Source of the DNA: Larkinella sp965227735 | GTDB taxonomy: Bacteria > Bacteroidota > Bacteroidia > Cytophagales > Spirosomataceae | NCBI RefSeq assembly: GCF_965227735.1 | Contig: NZ_OZ245776.1 | Coordinates: forward strand, 682,001-746,000 | DNA: 64,000 nt | Reading direction: 5' to 3' | Shown: piece after piece, positions 1-8,869 of the stretch | How the letters are laid out: every line of letters begins with the position of its first letter | Position numbering within the stretch: position 1 is the first letter of the stretch | Program-made: the position numbers and the translations under genes | The notes under the pieces: model-generated | The model's database searches: none | Seen by the model: the letters and a program-made list of their open reading frames with translations, nothing else | What the model was told of the DNA's origin: nothing

Positions 1-374
1 CTCGGATTCTGATACCGCATCGCCAGTTTCACCACGTAATCGTCACCCAATGCTTTTTGCAATTCCCGCTCCACCACCTCACCGTAATATTTTAAGGGAG
101 AACCATTTGCGGTCCATACTTCCCCATATACCTTTGCCGATTTGGGAGCGCGAAACGGTGCAATAATCCCATTGACCAGGAACGTGCGGGAAACCACCGG
201 AATGTCGATCACCCGACCGTCCATCAAAAACTCGCGGAGGTATTTACGGACATCCGGCACCGACGGGCTGTCGGGCGTGCCGAGGTTGACAATCAGAACG
301 CCGGTTTTACCGGGCTGTTTCTGAACGGAAATTGATTGCTGCAAAACAGGCAGGGCCTGACCGGGTACTTCCAT
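1..374 (-). CDS. hemH: Ferrochelatase, N-terminal part (gene continues past the left edge)
   Basis: Ferrochelatase inserts ferrous iron into protoporphyrin IX, the last step of protoheme synthesis. Reading the minus strand from the ATG at 374 gives an open frame to the window edge. About ten residues after a variable leader it carries the family signature VLIVNLGTPDSP, followed by VRKYLREFLMD and PVVSRTFLVNGII, which form the conserved ferrochelatase N-terminus. Only about 124 codons are visible, so the metal-binding His and the C-terminus are outside the window. It is divergent from oxyR across a 424-bp repeat-rich spacer. Heme synthesis beside a peroxide regulator is functionally plausible, since OxyR controls hemH in enterobacteria, but control here is inferred. 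Confidence 0.9.
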   Translation of the reverse strand, partial: MEVPGQALPVLQQSISVQKQPGKTGVLIVNLGTPDSPSVPDVRKYLREFLMDGRVIDIPVVSRTFLVNGIIAPFRAPKSAKVYGEVWTANGSPLKYYGEVVERELQKALGDDYVVKLAMRYQNP

Positions 375-478
375 AGTGAATAACTTGATTGACAAATCAA
401 AATTACAACGGAATTGGTATCAACTCAATCACTATCTTTTATTTTTGTATCGAAATTATTGATAAAGAAGGGTTGTGA

Positions 479-795
479 TGGTTGTGATGGCTTGAATGGT
501 ATAAAATGGTTAATAAACTGTTTGAGTTAACCGGGGAGAGCCCTAAAAGGGCGGTCTGTCAATAGTATCATCCGTTAGTAGTAGCTCCGGAGGAGCGGCC
601 TGAAGTTGTTTTTAGACCGCTCCTCCGGAGCTACTACTAACGGATGATATTATTGACTATTGACAGCACAGGCCTCCGGCCTTAATTCAAACAACTTTTA
701 AGAGTTACTTGCTGCGAAAACCGCCTGAGCCATTCAAACCATCACAACTGTTTTTAACCATCACAACCATTTAATCATTCAAGCCATCACAACCA
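479..795. repeat. Nested inverted repeat element between hemH and oxyR
   Basis: The 424-bp gap between hemH and oxyR holds a layered repeat. The outer arms are a perfect 20-bp inverted match, 479-498 against 776-795. The short word GTTGTGATGG or its complement recurs at 472-481, 481-490, 739-748, 758-767 and 784-793. An inner, longer inverted repeat lies at 562-664. The outer right arm ends three bases before the oxyR ATG, so any oxyR leader would contain it. The layout resembles a small non-autonomous palindromic element, but no flanking target duplication is evident. Regulatory use of the repeated word is possible but unproved. Confidence 0.7.
562..664. repeat. Inner long hairpin (about 37-bp arms)
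   Basis: The arms 562-598 and about 615-664 pair almost perfectly around a T-rich loop. The right arm has a six-base insertion near its outer end. The core word AGTAGTAGCTCCGGAGGAGCGG is itself partly self-complementary (CTCCGGAG). It lies inside the outer 479-795 repeat. Its length and lack of a U-run after the stem make it look more like a dispersed REP/MITE-type palindrome than a simple terminator. Confidence 0.7.
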
Positions 796-798
796 TTT

Positions 799-1734
799 AT
801 GACCCTTTCACAGTTAGAATACATTGTTGCCGTTGATACCCACCGCCATTTTGCCACTGCCGCCGATCATTGCCACGTTACCCAGCCGACGTTGAGTATG
901 CAAATCCAGAAACTGGAAGACGAATTGGGGGTGTTGCTTTTTGACCGGTCGAAGCAACCGGTGGTGCCAACGGAAACCGGTCAACTCATTCTGAATCAGG
1001 CGCGTGACGTATTGCGAACCGCCCGGCGGATTCCGGAAATTGTGAAAGAGTCGAAAGAAGATTTTAGTGGCGAGCTACGATTGGGCATCATCCCGACGCT
1101 GGCACCTTATTTATTGCCGTACTTCATTGGCCAGTTCATCGACCGCTATCCGGCCGTGACGGTCCACATTCAGGAGATGATGACGGAACAGGTGCTGGAA
1201 CGACTGAAAAACGGACTGATCGACGTCGGGATTGTGGTTACTCCACTGGACGAAAATGGTCTGCTGGAAATTCCGCTGTTCTATGAGCCTTTTGTCGTCT
1301 ATACTTCCGACTCCCATCCGCTATTCCAAAAAACCGCTATTTCGGCAACGGACTTAAAAACCGACGGTTTGTGGTTGTTGACCGAAGGCCATTGCTTTCG
1401 AAACCAGGTCGTTAGTCTGTGTGGAAACGACAAGCGACTGAACGGCAGCCAACCGTTGCGCTACGAAACGGGGTCGCTCGAAACACTCATCAAACTCATT
1501 GACAAACAGGACGGTTTTACGCTTCTCCCCTACCTGGCGACCCTTGATATGGACGCTGTCCGGAAGGCCCGCACCCGGCCTTTCGAGGCTCCACAACCGG
1601 TGCGGGAAGTCAGTCTGGTGATGCACCGCAGCTTTCTGAAGCGGAAGCTGATCGATGCACTGAAGCAGGAAATCGTCACCCACTTGCCCGCCGAACTGAC
1701 CACGAAGAAAAAAAATACGATCGTTAGTCTTTAA
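799..1734 (+). CDS. oxyR: LysR-family peroxide sensor OxyR
   Basis: This is a 311-aa LysR-type regulator with an N-terminal winged HTH (residues 1-60, LSQLEYIVAV to ETG) and a periplasmic-binding-protein-like effector domain (about 90-300). The effector domain carries the motif EGHCFRNQVVSLC. Its two cysteines fall at residues 199 and 208, the positions of the redox-switch cysteines in Escherichia coli OxyR. Peroxide oxidises that pair to a disulfide and turns on catalase/peroxidase genes. The start is the first ATG, just after the repeat element. The gene is convergent with the DEAD-box helicase and the stop codons overlap by four bases. No catalase or Dps gene is adjacent, so targets must lie elsewhere. 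Confidence 0.95.
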   Translation: MTLSQLEYIVAVDTHRHFATAADHCHVTQPTLSMQIQKLEDELGVLLFDRSKQPVVPTETGQLILNQARDVLRTARRIPEIVKESKEDFSGELRLGIIPTLAPYLLPYFIGQFIDRYPAVTVHIQEMMTEQVLERLKNGLIDVGIVVTPLDENGLLEIPLFYEPFVVYTSDSHPLFQKTAISATDLKTDGLWLLTEGHCFRNQVVSLCGNDKRLNGSQPLRYETGSLETLIKLIDKQDGFTLLPYLATLDMDAVRKARTRPFEAPQPVREVSLVMHRSFLKRKLIDALKQEIVTHLPAELTTKKKNTIVSL

Positions 1735-2999
1735 CGCCGTCCAAACCGCCGGCGGCTACCACCCCGAACATGAGTACCGGCACCTTCGCTCCGGCTTCCG
1801 TTGGAACTGCTGCCCGTCTGCGTCCGCAATGACTGCCCCGTTCCGGACGAAGCCGCAGCGGTTTCCATTGGATACGGATGGTTATCAACCACTGGTATAG
1901 ACTTGGTAATCAACTTGTTAATGTCACGCAAATATTCTTTTTCTTCCGCATCGCAAAACGACAGCGCAATCCCATCGTGACCCGCCCGACCCGTCCGGCC
2001 AATCCGGTGAACGTACGTCTCCGGGACGTTGGGCAGTTCGTAATTGATCACGTGCGACAGTTCATCAACGTCGATGCCCCGCGCGGCAATGTCTGTAGCG
2101 ACCAACACCCGTGTTTGCCGGCTTTTAAAGTTCGTCAGGGCGCGTTGGCGGGCGTTCTGCGACTTATTCCCGTGAATGGCTTCCGCCTGAATACCGGCTT
2201 TCAGCAAATCTTTGGCCACTTTATCGGCACCGTGTTTGGTGCGGGCAAACACCAGAGCCGATTCGATGGCTTTGTCGTTGAGCAGGTGGATGAGCAGTCG
2301 TTTTTTGTCGGTTTTGTCCACAAAATAAACCGCCTGCTTCACTTTCTCTGCTGTCGAAGAAACCGGTGTTACTTCCACTCTGACCGGTTTCCGCAGAATT
2401 GTATCGGCTAATTTGGAAACGTCCGGCGGCATGGTAGCCGAGAAAAACAGCGACTGGCGTTGGGCCGGTAATTTGGCAATCACCTTTTTGACATCGTGAA
2501 TAAAGCCCATGTCGAGCATTCGGTCAGCTTCGTCGAGCACGAACAATTCGATATTTTGCAAATGCACGAACCGCTGGTTCATCAGATCCAGTAGACGGCC
2601 CGGCGTGGCAATCATGATGTCGACACCGGCTTTCAGGGCGAGTGTCTGCGAATGTTGCGGAACTCCGCCGAAAATAACCGTATGGCGCAGGTTCAAATAC
2701 TTTCCGTAGGCGGCAAAACTTTCACCGATCTGGATCGCCAACTCGCGGGTAGGCGTTAGAATAAGGGCTTTGATGGGGCGGGGACCGCGTTCCGGACCTT
2801 TTCCGGCTTCCAGAATTTGCAGGATGGGAATGGCAAAGGCGGCCGTTTTTCCGGTGCCGGTCTGGGCGCAACCCAGCAAATCCCGGCGTTCCAGCAAAAT
2901 GGGGATAGCCTGTTCCTGTATGGGGGTGGGGGTAGTATATCCTTCGGCGCTCAGGGCCTTCAGAATGGGCTCGATGAGCGCTAATTTGGTAAAAGACAT
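1731..2999 (-). CDS. DEAD-box RNA helicase (RhlE-like)
   Basis: This 422-aa superfamily 2 RNA helicase has the full motif set in order: Q motif (TPTPIQEQAIP), Walker A AQTGTGKT, PTRELA, TPGRLLDL, DEAD box, SAT, then the second RecA domain with ARGIDVD and HRIGRTGRAG. The last 40 or so residues are rich in Gly, Ser and Arg, ending RRRFGRR, as in RhlE-type proteins where the tail binds RNA. The expected role is unwinding structured RNA during ribosome assembly or mRNA turnover. It is a single gene convergent with oxyR. The exact paralogue (RhlE, SrmB or CsdA type) cannot be fixed by eye. Confidence 0.93.
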   Translation of the reverse strand: MSFTKLALIEPILKALSAEGYTTPTPIQEQAIPILLERRDLLGCAQTGTGKTAAFAIPILQILEAGKGPERGPRPIKALILTPTRELAIQIGESFAAYGKYLNLRHTVIFGGVPQHSQTLALKAGVDIMIATPGRLLDLMNQRFVHLQNIELFVLDEADRMLDMGFIHDVKKVIAKLPAQRQSLFFSATMPPDVSKLADTILRKPVRVEVTPVSSTAEKVKQAVYFVDKTDKKRLLIHLLNDKAIESALVFARTKHGADKVAKDLLKAGIQAEAIHGNKSQNARQRALTNFKSRQTRVLVATDIAARGIDVDELSHVINYELPNVPETYVHRIGRTGRAGHDGIALSFCDAEEKEYLRDINKLITKSIPVVDNHPYPMETAAASSGTGQSLRTQTGSSSNGSRSEGAGTHVRGGSRRRFGRR

Positions 3000-3082
3000 G
3001 TGTTGAATTTAATACTTGTACCTGTACAACCCTACCAGGACAAATAAAGTGCCATTACACCATCAACAACCGCCAAATGCCT

Positions 3083-3486
3083 TTATTCGCTCCAGTTATC
3101 GACAGATAATCCGGGTATCCTGCCGAAATGATTAACATTGTTTGTCACTAACACCAAATCATTTACAATAGCCGTACCGGCAATCAAAACATCATTGTGG
3201 CCAATGATCTGTCCTTGTTTACGCAATTCTGCAAAAATTTCAGCCGCACGCTGGGCACAGTTTGGCGTGAGAGGAAGAACTGTATTCAATTTAGCAAACT
3301 CCAAAAACCGATCCAATTGCTTTCTGGTATCCTTGTAGTAAAGTCCATTAAGAACCTCATAATACGTGACTACACTTAGATTCAAGCTGCCATATTCTTG
3401 TAAATACGTATCCAGTTTAGAAACGACGACAGGATGATTACGAAAAAATAAGAGAGTGTATCCGTGTCAATAATAGGCTGTTTCAT
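3083..3486 (-). pseudogene. VapC-like PIN-domain toxin, frameshifted
   Basis: The C-terminal 100 codons (3083-3385) encode a PIN-domain RNase with YYEVLNG, HNDVLIAGTA and the closing LVTNNVNHF, the acidic and TNN..HF elements of VapC toxins. The missing N-terminus is present upstream in another frame: from the ATG at 3486 the peptide starts MKQPIIDTDTLSYFF, with the first PIN aspartate, then loses frame at a six-base A run (3443-3448 on the plus strand). One extra base there restores one continuous frame. The toxin is therefore broken by a homopolymer indel, or this is a sequencing error. Its start overlaps the antitoxin stop as ATGA, typical of toxin-antitoxin operons. Confidence 0.8.
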
Positions 3487-3734
3487 AAATCAACCTCCCG
3501 GCTGAACAGTTCATTCCCGGCTTTTTTAGATTCGCTGCGAAATTCATTGAAATCCTGCTCCGACATATCGCCCCAGGAACCTGCCAGGCTTAAAACAGCC
3601 TTTCGGTGCTCCTCTATTGCCTGTCTATTATGACTGAACTGGGCCAGGAATTCGTCAACCTGTTCCAGATGTTCAACCGGAATAGCACTCAGTTTCTGGA
3701 GGATTGACTGGTATGTTTTTTCAGTTGTGGTCAT
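3483..3734 (-). CDS. Antitoxin partner of the PIN toxin
   Basis: This small acidic helical protein (83 aa from the ATG at 3734; an in-frame ATG at 3758 would add eight residues) lies directly upstream of the PIN-domain gene and overlaps its start by four bases. The middle HLEQVDEFLAQF and EEHRKAVLSLAGSW, followed by an acidic stretch, resemble antitoxins that pair with PIN toxins in Bacteroidota and cyanobacteria. The C-terminus, rather than an obvious HTH, would wrap the toxin. The role is inferred mainly from position and size. If the toxin is truly frameshifted, this gene is an orphan antitoxin. Confidence 0.65.
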   Translation of the reverse strand: MTTTEKTYQSILQKLSAIPVEHLEQVDEFLAQFSHNRQAIEEHRKAVLSLAGSWGDMSEQDFNEFRSESKKAGNELFSREVDL

Positions 3735-3801
3735 GGCAACACATTTTTCATTGAACAAACTTGATCACCTTATTGGTTGCATACTGCGTTTATTTACATA
3801 C

Positions 3802-4884
3802 TCATACCATCAACAACCGCCAGATACCCGAAATCAGCAGCAGAATCAGGCCAATGGGCGTCAATACTTTCCAGCACAGAAACATCATCTGATCGACCCG
3901 AACGCGGGGGAATGTCCAGCGCACCCACATCTGTACCAGCACCGCCAGCATAGCTTTCGAAAATAGCCAGAATACGCCGGTGATGTTGCCCCAGGCGGTT
4001 CCGGGCAGGCCGCTCGTCCAGTCGGCCAGGCGCAGGGGGCCGATGTTGGGCAGGGGCGTATTCCAGCTTCCCAGAAATAAAATGGCTCCCAGAAAGGAAA
4101 CCAGCAGCATCATGGCGTATTCGGAGAGCATCAAAAGGGCAAACCGCATCCCGCTGTATTCGGTATTGTAGCCACCGACTAATTCGGATTCACCTTCGGG
4201 CAAGTCGAACGGGGCGCGGTTGCTCTCGGCCAGCGTCGTGATGAAAAAGACGATGTAGGCAATCAGCAGAAATGGATTGCGGAGAATATTCCAGCTAAAA
4301 ATACCGCCCCAGTTTGTCACCTCGACGCCCAGTGCCTTCAGTCCGAACAGGTAATTGGTTTCTTCGGTGTAGATGCCCTGCTGAAAACTGATGGTCTGTA
4401 AATTCAGCGTCTGGCAAATCATGACCGCGCAAAGAATGGTCAGGCCGAGCGGTATTTCGTAGGAAACGATCTGCGCCACCGAACGCATGGCGCCAAACAG
4501 CGAATACTTGTTGTTGGACCCCCAACCCGCCATCATAATACCGATCACATCGACGGAAACGATCGCCATCAGGTAAAATACGCCCACTTCCGTTGCCGAG
4601 CCCTGCAAGTCGGGGGTTAGCGGCATCACGGCATAGCCCGCAAAAACCGAGGCAAAAATGATCAGCGGAGCCAGCAGAAACAGCTTCCGGTCGGCGGCTT
4701 TCGGCACAATATCTTCTTTCTGAAGCAGTTTCAGCAAATCTGCAATCAGTTGCAGCAGCCCGTATTTGCCCACTTCCATCGGCCCCAGCCGGTCCTGAAT
4801 GAAAGCCGAAACCTTCCGTTCGAGGTAAACCCCAACGACCACAAAACTAACTGCAATGACTAAAAATATCGGAAGAGCGAGCAT
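3802..4884 (-). CDS. nuoH: NADH-quinone oxidoreductase subunit H (complex I), isolated
   Basis: This 360-aa polytopic membrane protein carries the diagnostic NuoH blocks: ERKVSAFIQDRLGP near the N-terminus, AESNRAPFDLPEGESELVGG with its acidic quinone-channel residues in the middle, and RWTFPRVRVDQMM near the end. NuoH joins the peripheral arm of complex I to the membrane arm and forms much of the quinone chamber. It is normally encoded inside a nuo cluster between nuoG and nuoI, but here the neighbours are a toxin-antitoxin pair and a photolyase, with no other nuo gene within the window. Start and length agree with the family. Confidence 0.96.
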   Translation of the reverse strand: MLALPIFLVIAVSFVVVGVYLERKVSAFIQDRLGPMEVGKYGLLQLIADLLKLLQKEDIVPKAADRKLFLLAPLIIFASVFAGYAVMPLTPDLQGSATEVGVFYLMAIVSVDVIGIMMAGWGSNNKYSLFGAMRSVAQIVSYEIPLGLTILCAVMICQTLNLQTISFQQGIYTEETNYLFGLKALGVEVTNWGGIFSWNILRNPFLLIAYIVFFITTLAESNRAPFDLPEGESELVGGYNTEYSGMRFALLMLSEYAMMLLVSFLGAILFLGSWNTPLPNIGPLRLADWTSGLPGTAWGNITGVFWLFSKAMLAVLVQMWVRWTFPRVRVDQMMFLCWKVLTPIGLILLLISGIWRLLMV

Positions 4885-4927
4885 ACTATACCCACGGACT
4901 TAAATCCGTGCTTGAATCCTAAAGGCA

Positions 4928-4989
4928 GCCCCCACCCCCTGAAAGGGGCTTTCTCTGGATGCTTTAAGCTCCCTTTCGGGGGTGGGGGG
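4928..4989. repeat. C/G-rich inverted repeat between nuoH and the photolyase
   Basis: The arms 4928-4950 and 4968-4989 form an imperfect stem, CCCCCACCCCC on the left against GGGGGTGGGGGG on the right, flanking an 18-nt loop. The right arm is followed by an AT-rich stretch. It lies between two divergent genes, so it is not needed as a terminator for either. The composition resembles a dispersed intergenic palindrome seen in Bacteroidota genomes; that comparison is from memory. Confidence 0.55.
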
Positions 4990-5097
4990 TATTTAATTTT
5001 TCAAATATAGGCAGGACTGGGTTATTATTACCGGCTAAATTCTGCGGCTCCGCTAAACATTTCCGTTCAACCAGCCGTTGCCCAGAAAAATCTTTGT

Positions 5098-6420
5098 ATG
5101 TCAAAAACCTCTTCTGACCCCATCGCGCTGTTCTGGTACCGCCGGGATTTGCGCCTGAACGACAATGCAGGCCTCTATCACGCCCTCCGCAGCGGTTTTC
5201 CGGTTTTGCCCGTTTTCATTTTCGACCAAACCATCCTGGATGCGCTCGACGACAAGCACGACCGCAGGCTTGAATTCATTCATAACACCATTTTGGAAAT
5301 GCAGGAGGAGTTTCGCGAGATCGGAACCTCACTCCTGGTGCGATATGGAAAACCGCTGGAGATCTACCGTGACCTACTGAAAGAATTTAATATTCAGGCG
5401 GTTTTTACGAATTATGATTACGAAGGCTACGCAAAAGAACGCGATAAAGCGGTGGCCGAATTGCTCTCCGAAAACGGGGTGGAGTTCCATGCCTACAAGG
5501 ACCAGACCATCTTCGACCGCGACGAGGTGCTGACCGGCAGCGGGTCACCCTACACGGTTTTTACGCCCTACAGCCGCAATTGGCACCACAAACTGACCGA
5601 CTTTTTCCTCAAATCGTATCCCACCAAAAAATATTACGCCAACTTCCTGAAAACCGCTGCGCTGCCCATTCCAACCCTGGAAGAACTGGGTTTCAAACCA
5701 GTGAAAGAACCGTTTCCGGGAAAAACCGTGCGGGCCACCCTGCTGGACCACTACAAAGAAAACCGCGATTTTCCGGCCGTTAAAGGCACGAGTGAGTTGA
5801 GCATTCACCTCCGTTTTGGCACTATCAGCATCCGCGAACTGGCCCGGAAAGCTCGGGAACACAATTTCACATTTCTGAATGAACTGGTCTGGCGGGATTT
5901 CTATTTTCAGGTGCTTGACCATTTTCCGCACGTCGAAAAAAACTCGTTTCGCCGGGAATATGACCACATTGAATGGCGCACCAAGGAAGACGAATTTCAA
6001 CGCTGGTGCGAGGGCCGAACGGGCTACCCGATTGTAGACGCCGGGATGCGCCAACTAAACGAAATTGGCTGGATGCACAACCGCGTCCGAATGATTACGG
6101 CCAGTTTTCTGTGTAAACACCTGCTGATCGACTGGCGATGGGGCGAAGCCTATTTTGCCAAAAAACTGCGGGATTACGACTTGTCGGCCAACAACGGCGG
6201 CTGGCAGTGGGCGGCTGGTTCGGGAACGGATGCGGCACCGTATTTCCGGGTTTTCAATCCCACGCTTCAGGCCCAGAAATTTGACCCGAAAGGCGAATAC
6301 ATCCGTCGGTGGGTTCCCGAATTCAATTCACTCGATTATATGGAGCCAATGGTCGAACATACGATGGCGCGAAACCGGGCCATCGAAACCTATAAGAAAG
6401 GGCTGGCGGCCGCGAAATAG
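5098..6420 (+). CDS. phr: Deoxyribodipyrimidine photolyase (class I, cryptochrome/photolyase family)
   Basis: This 440-aa flavoprotein repairs cyclobutane pyrimidine dimers with blue light. The N-terminal alpha/beta antenna domain begins LFWYRRDLRLNDNAGL. The C-terminal FAD domain contains ELVWRDFYFQ, EGRTGYPIVDAGMRQL, the MHNRVRM motif and NNGGWQWAAGSGTDAAPYFRVFNP-type residues, which line the FAD pocket and the electron-transfer Trp chain. Length and motif order fit CPD photolyase better than a cryptochrome-DASH. The start ATG at 5098 is preceded by CTTTGT and has no clear Shine-Dalgarno sequence, usual for this phylum. It is a single transcription unit. Confidence 0.94.
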   Translation: MSKTSSDPIALFWYRRDLRLNDNAGLYHALRSGFPVLPVFIFDQTILDALDDKHDRRLEFIHNTILEMQEEFREIGTSLLVRYGKPLEIYRDLLKEFNIQAVFTNYDYEGYAKERDKAVAELLSENGVEFHAYKDQTIFDRDEVLTGSGSPYTVFTPYSRNWHHKLTDFFLKSYPTKKYYANFLKTAALPIPTLEELGFKPVKEPFPGKTVRATLLDHYKENRDFPAVKGTSELSIHLRFGTISIRELARKAREHNFTFLNELVWRDFYFQVLDHFPHVEKNSFRREYDHIEWRTKEDEFQRWCEGRTGYPIVDAGMRQLNEIGWMHNRVRMITASFLCKHLLIDWRWGEAYFAKKLRDYDLSANNGGWQWAAGSGTDAAPYFRVFNPTLQAQKFDPKGEYIRRWVPEFNSLDYMEPMVEHTMARNRAIETYKKGLAAAK

Positions 6421-6511
6421 CGCAAAAATTGCATTAATAAAATTGTATCCTGGATGATTACAACCTAATACCTGGTTTTGGTGTCTATATGACTACAACT
6501 TTTTGCTGTGC

Positions 6512-8869
6512 ATGCCGAACCGTTTCTTTTTCTGCTTTGCGTTTTTTCTGCTTGTTTTTCAGGAACTTATTGCTCAACGGGTGACTCTTAATGCCACCGT
6601 CATGCGGGCCGACACGGCGCTTCCCATTGTGGGAGCCAGTGTGTTCGTAACCGAATCCGGTGCGGGAACAACCACGGATGAGCAGGGCCGTTTTTCCGTT
6701 TCGTTGCGGCCCGGTTCCTACCACATCAGTCTTTCCGCCGTCGGGTTCAAATCAGATCGTCCGTTTATCGTCGTCAATGCAAACCGGACGGCGGTTTTCC
6801 GGCTGATTTCCCAAACGTTTGAACTGGATGAGGTGGAAGTCCGCGACCGGCGCGCCGATCAAAACGTGAAAGATGTCCGGATGAGCCAGATTCAACTGGA
6901 TGTCCGGCAATTGAAGAAAATGCCGGTGGTGCTGGGCGAACCGGACATTCTGAAAGCCCTGACGTTGCAAGCCGGTGTTTCGACGGCGGGCGAAGGCGCG
7001 GGCGGTTTCAACGTGCGCGGGGGACGAACCGACCAGAATCTGGTGCTGCTCGACGGCGCACCCCTATACAACACCTCGCATTTGCTCGGTTTTTACACCA
7101 ACGTCAGTTCGGATGTAGTACAGGATGTCAACCTCTACAAAGGCAGTTTTTCATCCCAGTACGGCGGCCGGATTTCGTCCCTGCTGCTCGTCAACACCAG
7201 AGCCGGCAACAGCGAACGCTGGCGGCTTTCGGGCGGCATCAGTCCCATCAGCGGACGCGTGGTAATCGACGGCCCGATCGCCAAAGGACTGACACTGATG
7301 GCCGCCGGGCGGGTGGCCTATCCCAACTGGATTCTGCAATCATTTCCGGAACGCAGTGCAGCCAAAGAAAGCCGGGCTTTTTTTTACGATGGCAACCTGA
7401 AACTCAACTACGCGCCCAATGCCGCCAATACGGTTTCATTGTCGGCCTACCGCAGCGCAGACCGCTTCAAATTTCCGGGCGATACGACCTACGGCTGGCA
7501 GTCGAACATGGTGTCGGGTCGCTGGAGCAGCTTGCTGCGCCGGAACCTGCAACTGAATATCAATGCGTTATACAGCGGTTATCAATACCATGTCGATGGC
7601 GAAACCGAGGGCTACACCTTTCGGCTGACGTCCTACATCCAGCACCGTGAAGCCAAAGCCGACCTGTTTTACACCCTCTTCGATAAACACAAACTACAGG
7701 TGGGCGCGAACGGGATTCTGTACCGGATTCAAAAAGGCAACCTGATGCCAACTGGCAGTAATTCCAGCATTAACCCGAAAACGCTGGACCCCGAAAACGC
7801 CCGCGAACTGGGTGTTTATGCCAACACAGAATGGATTCTAACACCGGCGATCACGCTCCAGGCCGGGCTGCGGTATTCGACGTTTAGCCAATTGGGGCCG
7901 CAGACGGTGTATCGCTATGCCGAACAGACTCCCCGAACGCCCGAAACCGTGGTCGATTCAACGGTTTTTACCGGTGGAAAACCCATTCAGACCTATGGCG
8001 GCTGGGAACCCCGGCTGGGGGTGCGGGTACAACTTTCGTCCAGCCTGTCCCTAAAGCTTAACTACAGCCGAAACCGCCAGTACATCCACCTGATTTCGAA
8101 CACCACGGCCATCACGCCCTCGGATTTCTGGAAAGTCAGTGACTCATACGTGCCCGCTCAGGTGGCCGATCAACTGGCCATTGGCTTTTTTAAGAACCTG
8201 AACGACAACACCATCGAACTCGCCCTGGAAGGCTATTACAAGACTATCGACAACCTGGTGGAATACCGCAACGGAGCGACCCTTCTGTTGAACGAACGAC
8301 TGGAAACCGATCTGCTCCAGGCCCGGGGCAAGGCGTATGGCGTAGAGTTGAGTGTCGCCAAAAACAAGGGAAAACTGACGGGGCAGTTCAATTATTCCTA
8401 TGCCCGGTCGCTCGTGGCGGTTCAGACGGTGTTCAGCGAGTTGCAGGTCAATCAGGGCGACGATTACCCGTCGAATTTTGATAAACCGCACAACCTGAAC
8501 ATTCAAACCCGGCTGGCAATGCGCTACAACTGGACGTTTACGACCAATTTCGTCTACAGCACCGGCGTTCCGGCAACCTACCCCGACGGGCAATACGTGT
8601 TTGCCAACCAGCCGACGCTTAACTATTCCAAACGAAATGCTGACCGGATTCAGGATTACCACCGGCTGGATGTGGCCTTCTCGAAAGACACCCGGTTGAG
8701 CAACCGCCAGACGCGTTACAGCATCTGGACCATCGGCATTTACAACGTCTACGCCCGCAAAAACCCGTATTCGGTGTATTTCAACCGCTCCAATTCCCGA
8801 ACGGACGCGTATCGGCTGGCCGTGTTTGGCACCCTGATTCCGTCGATTACCTATAATTTCAATTTCTGA
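6512..8869 (+). CDS. TonB-dependent receptor with carboxypeptidase-like N-terminal domain
   Basis: This outer-membrane receptor is 785 aa from the ATG at 6512; an upstream TTG in frame is less likely. A signal peptide (hydrophobic to about residue 22, ending IAQ) is followed by a CarboxypepD_reg-like beta-sandwich (about 25-110), a plug domain with NVRGGRTDQNLVLLDGAPLYN, and a beta-barrel ending in an aromatic residue (YNFNF). Such receptors import siderophores, glycans or other large ligands using TonB energy. The stop overlaps the start of the DUF4249 lipoprotein gene by one base, so the two are co-translated and probably form one import complex. The ligand is unknown. It lacks a SusD partner, so it is not a classical SusCD pair. 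Confidence 0.92.
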   Translation: MPNRFFFCFAFFLLVFQELIAQRVTLNATVMRADTALPIVGASVFVTESGAGTTTDEQGRFSVSLRPGSYHISLSAVGFKSDRPFIVVNANRTAVFRLISQTFELDEVEVRDRRADQNVKDVRMSQIQLDVRQLKKMPVVLGEPDILKALTLQAGVSTAGEGAGGFNVRGGRTDQNLVLLDGAPLYNTSHLLGFYTNVSSDVVQDVNLYKGSFSSQYGGRISSLLLVNTRAGNSERWRLSGGISPISGRVVIDGPIAKGLTLMAAGRVAYPNWILQSFPERSAAKESRAFFYDGNLKLNYAPNAANTVSLSAYRSADRFKFPGDTTYGWQSNMVSGRWSSLLRRNLQLNINALYSGYQYHVDGETEGYTFRLTSYIQHREAKADLFYTLFDKHKLQVGANGILYRIQKGNLMPTGSNSSINPKTLDPENARELGVYANTEWILTPAITLQAGLRYSTFSQLGPQTVYRYAEQTPRTPETVVDSTVFTGGKPIQTYGGWEPRLGVRVQLSSSLSLKLNYSRNRQYIHLISNTTAITPSDFWKVSDSYVPAQVADQLAIGFFKNLNDNTIELALEGYYKTIDNLVEYRNGATLLLNERLETDLLQARGKAYGVELSVAKNKGKLTGQFNYSYARSLVAVQTVFSELQVNQGDDYPSNFDKPHNLNIQTRLAMRYNWTFTTNFVYSTGVPATYPDGQYVFANQPTLNYSKRNADRIQDYHRLDVAFSKDTRLSNRQTRYSIWTIGIYNVYARKNPYSVYFNRSNSRTDAYRLAVFGTLIPSITYNFNF

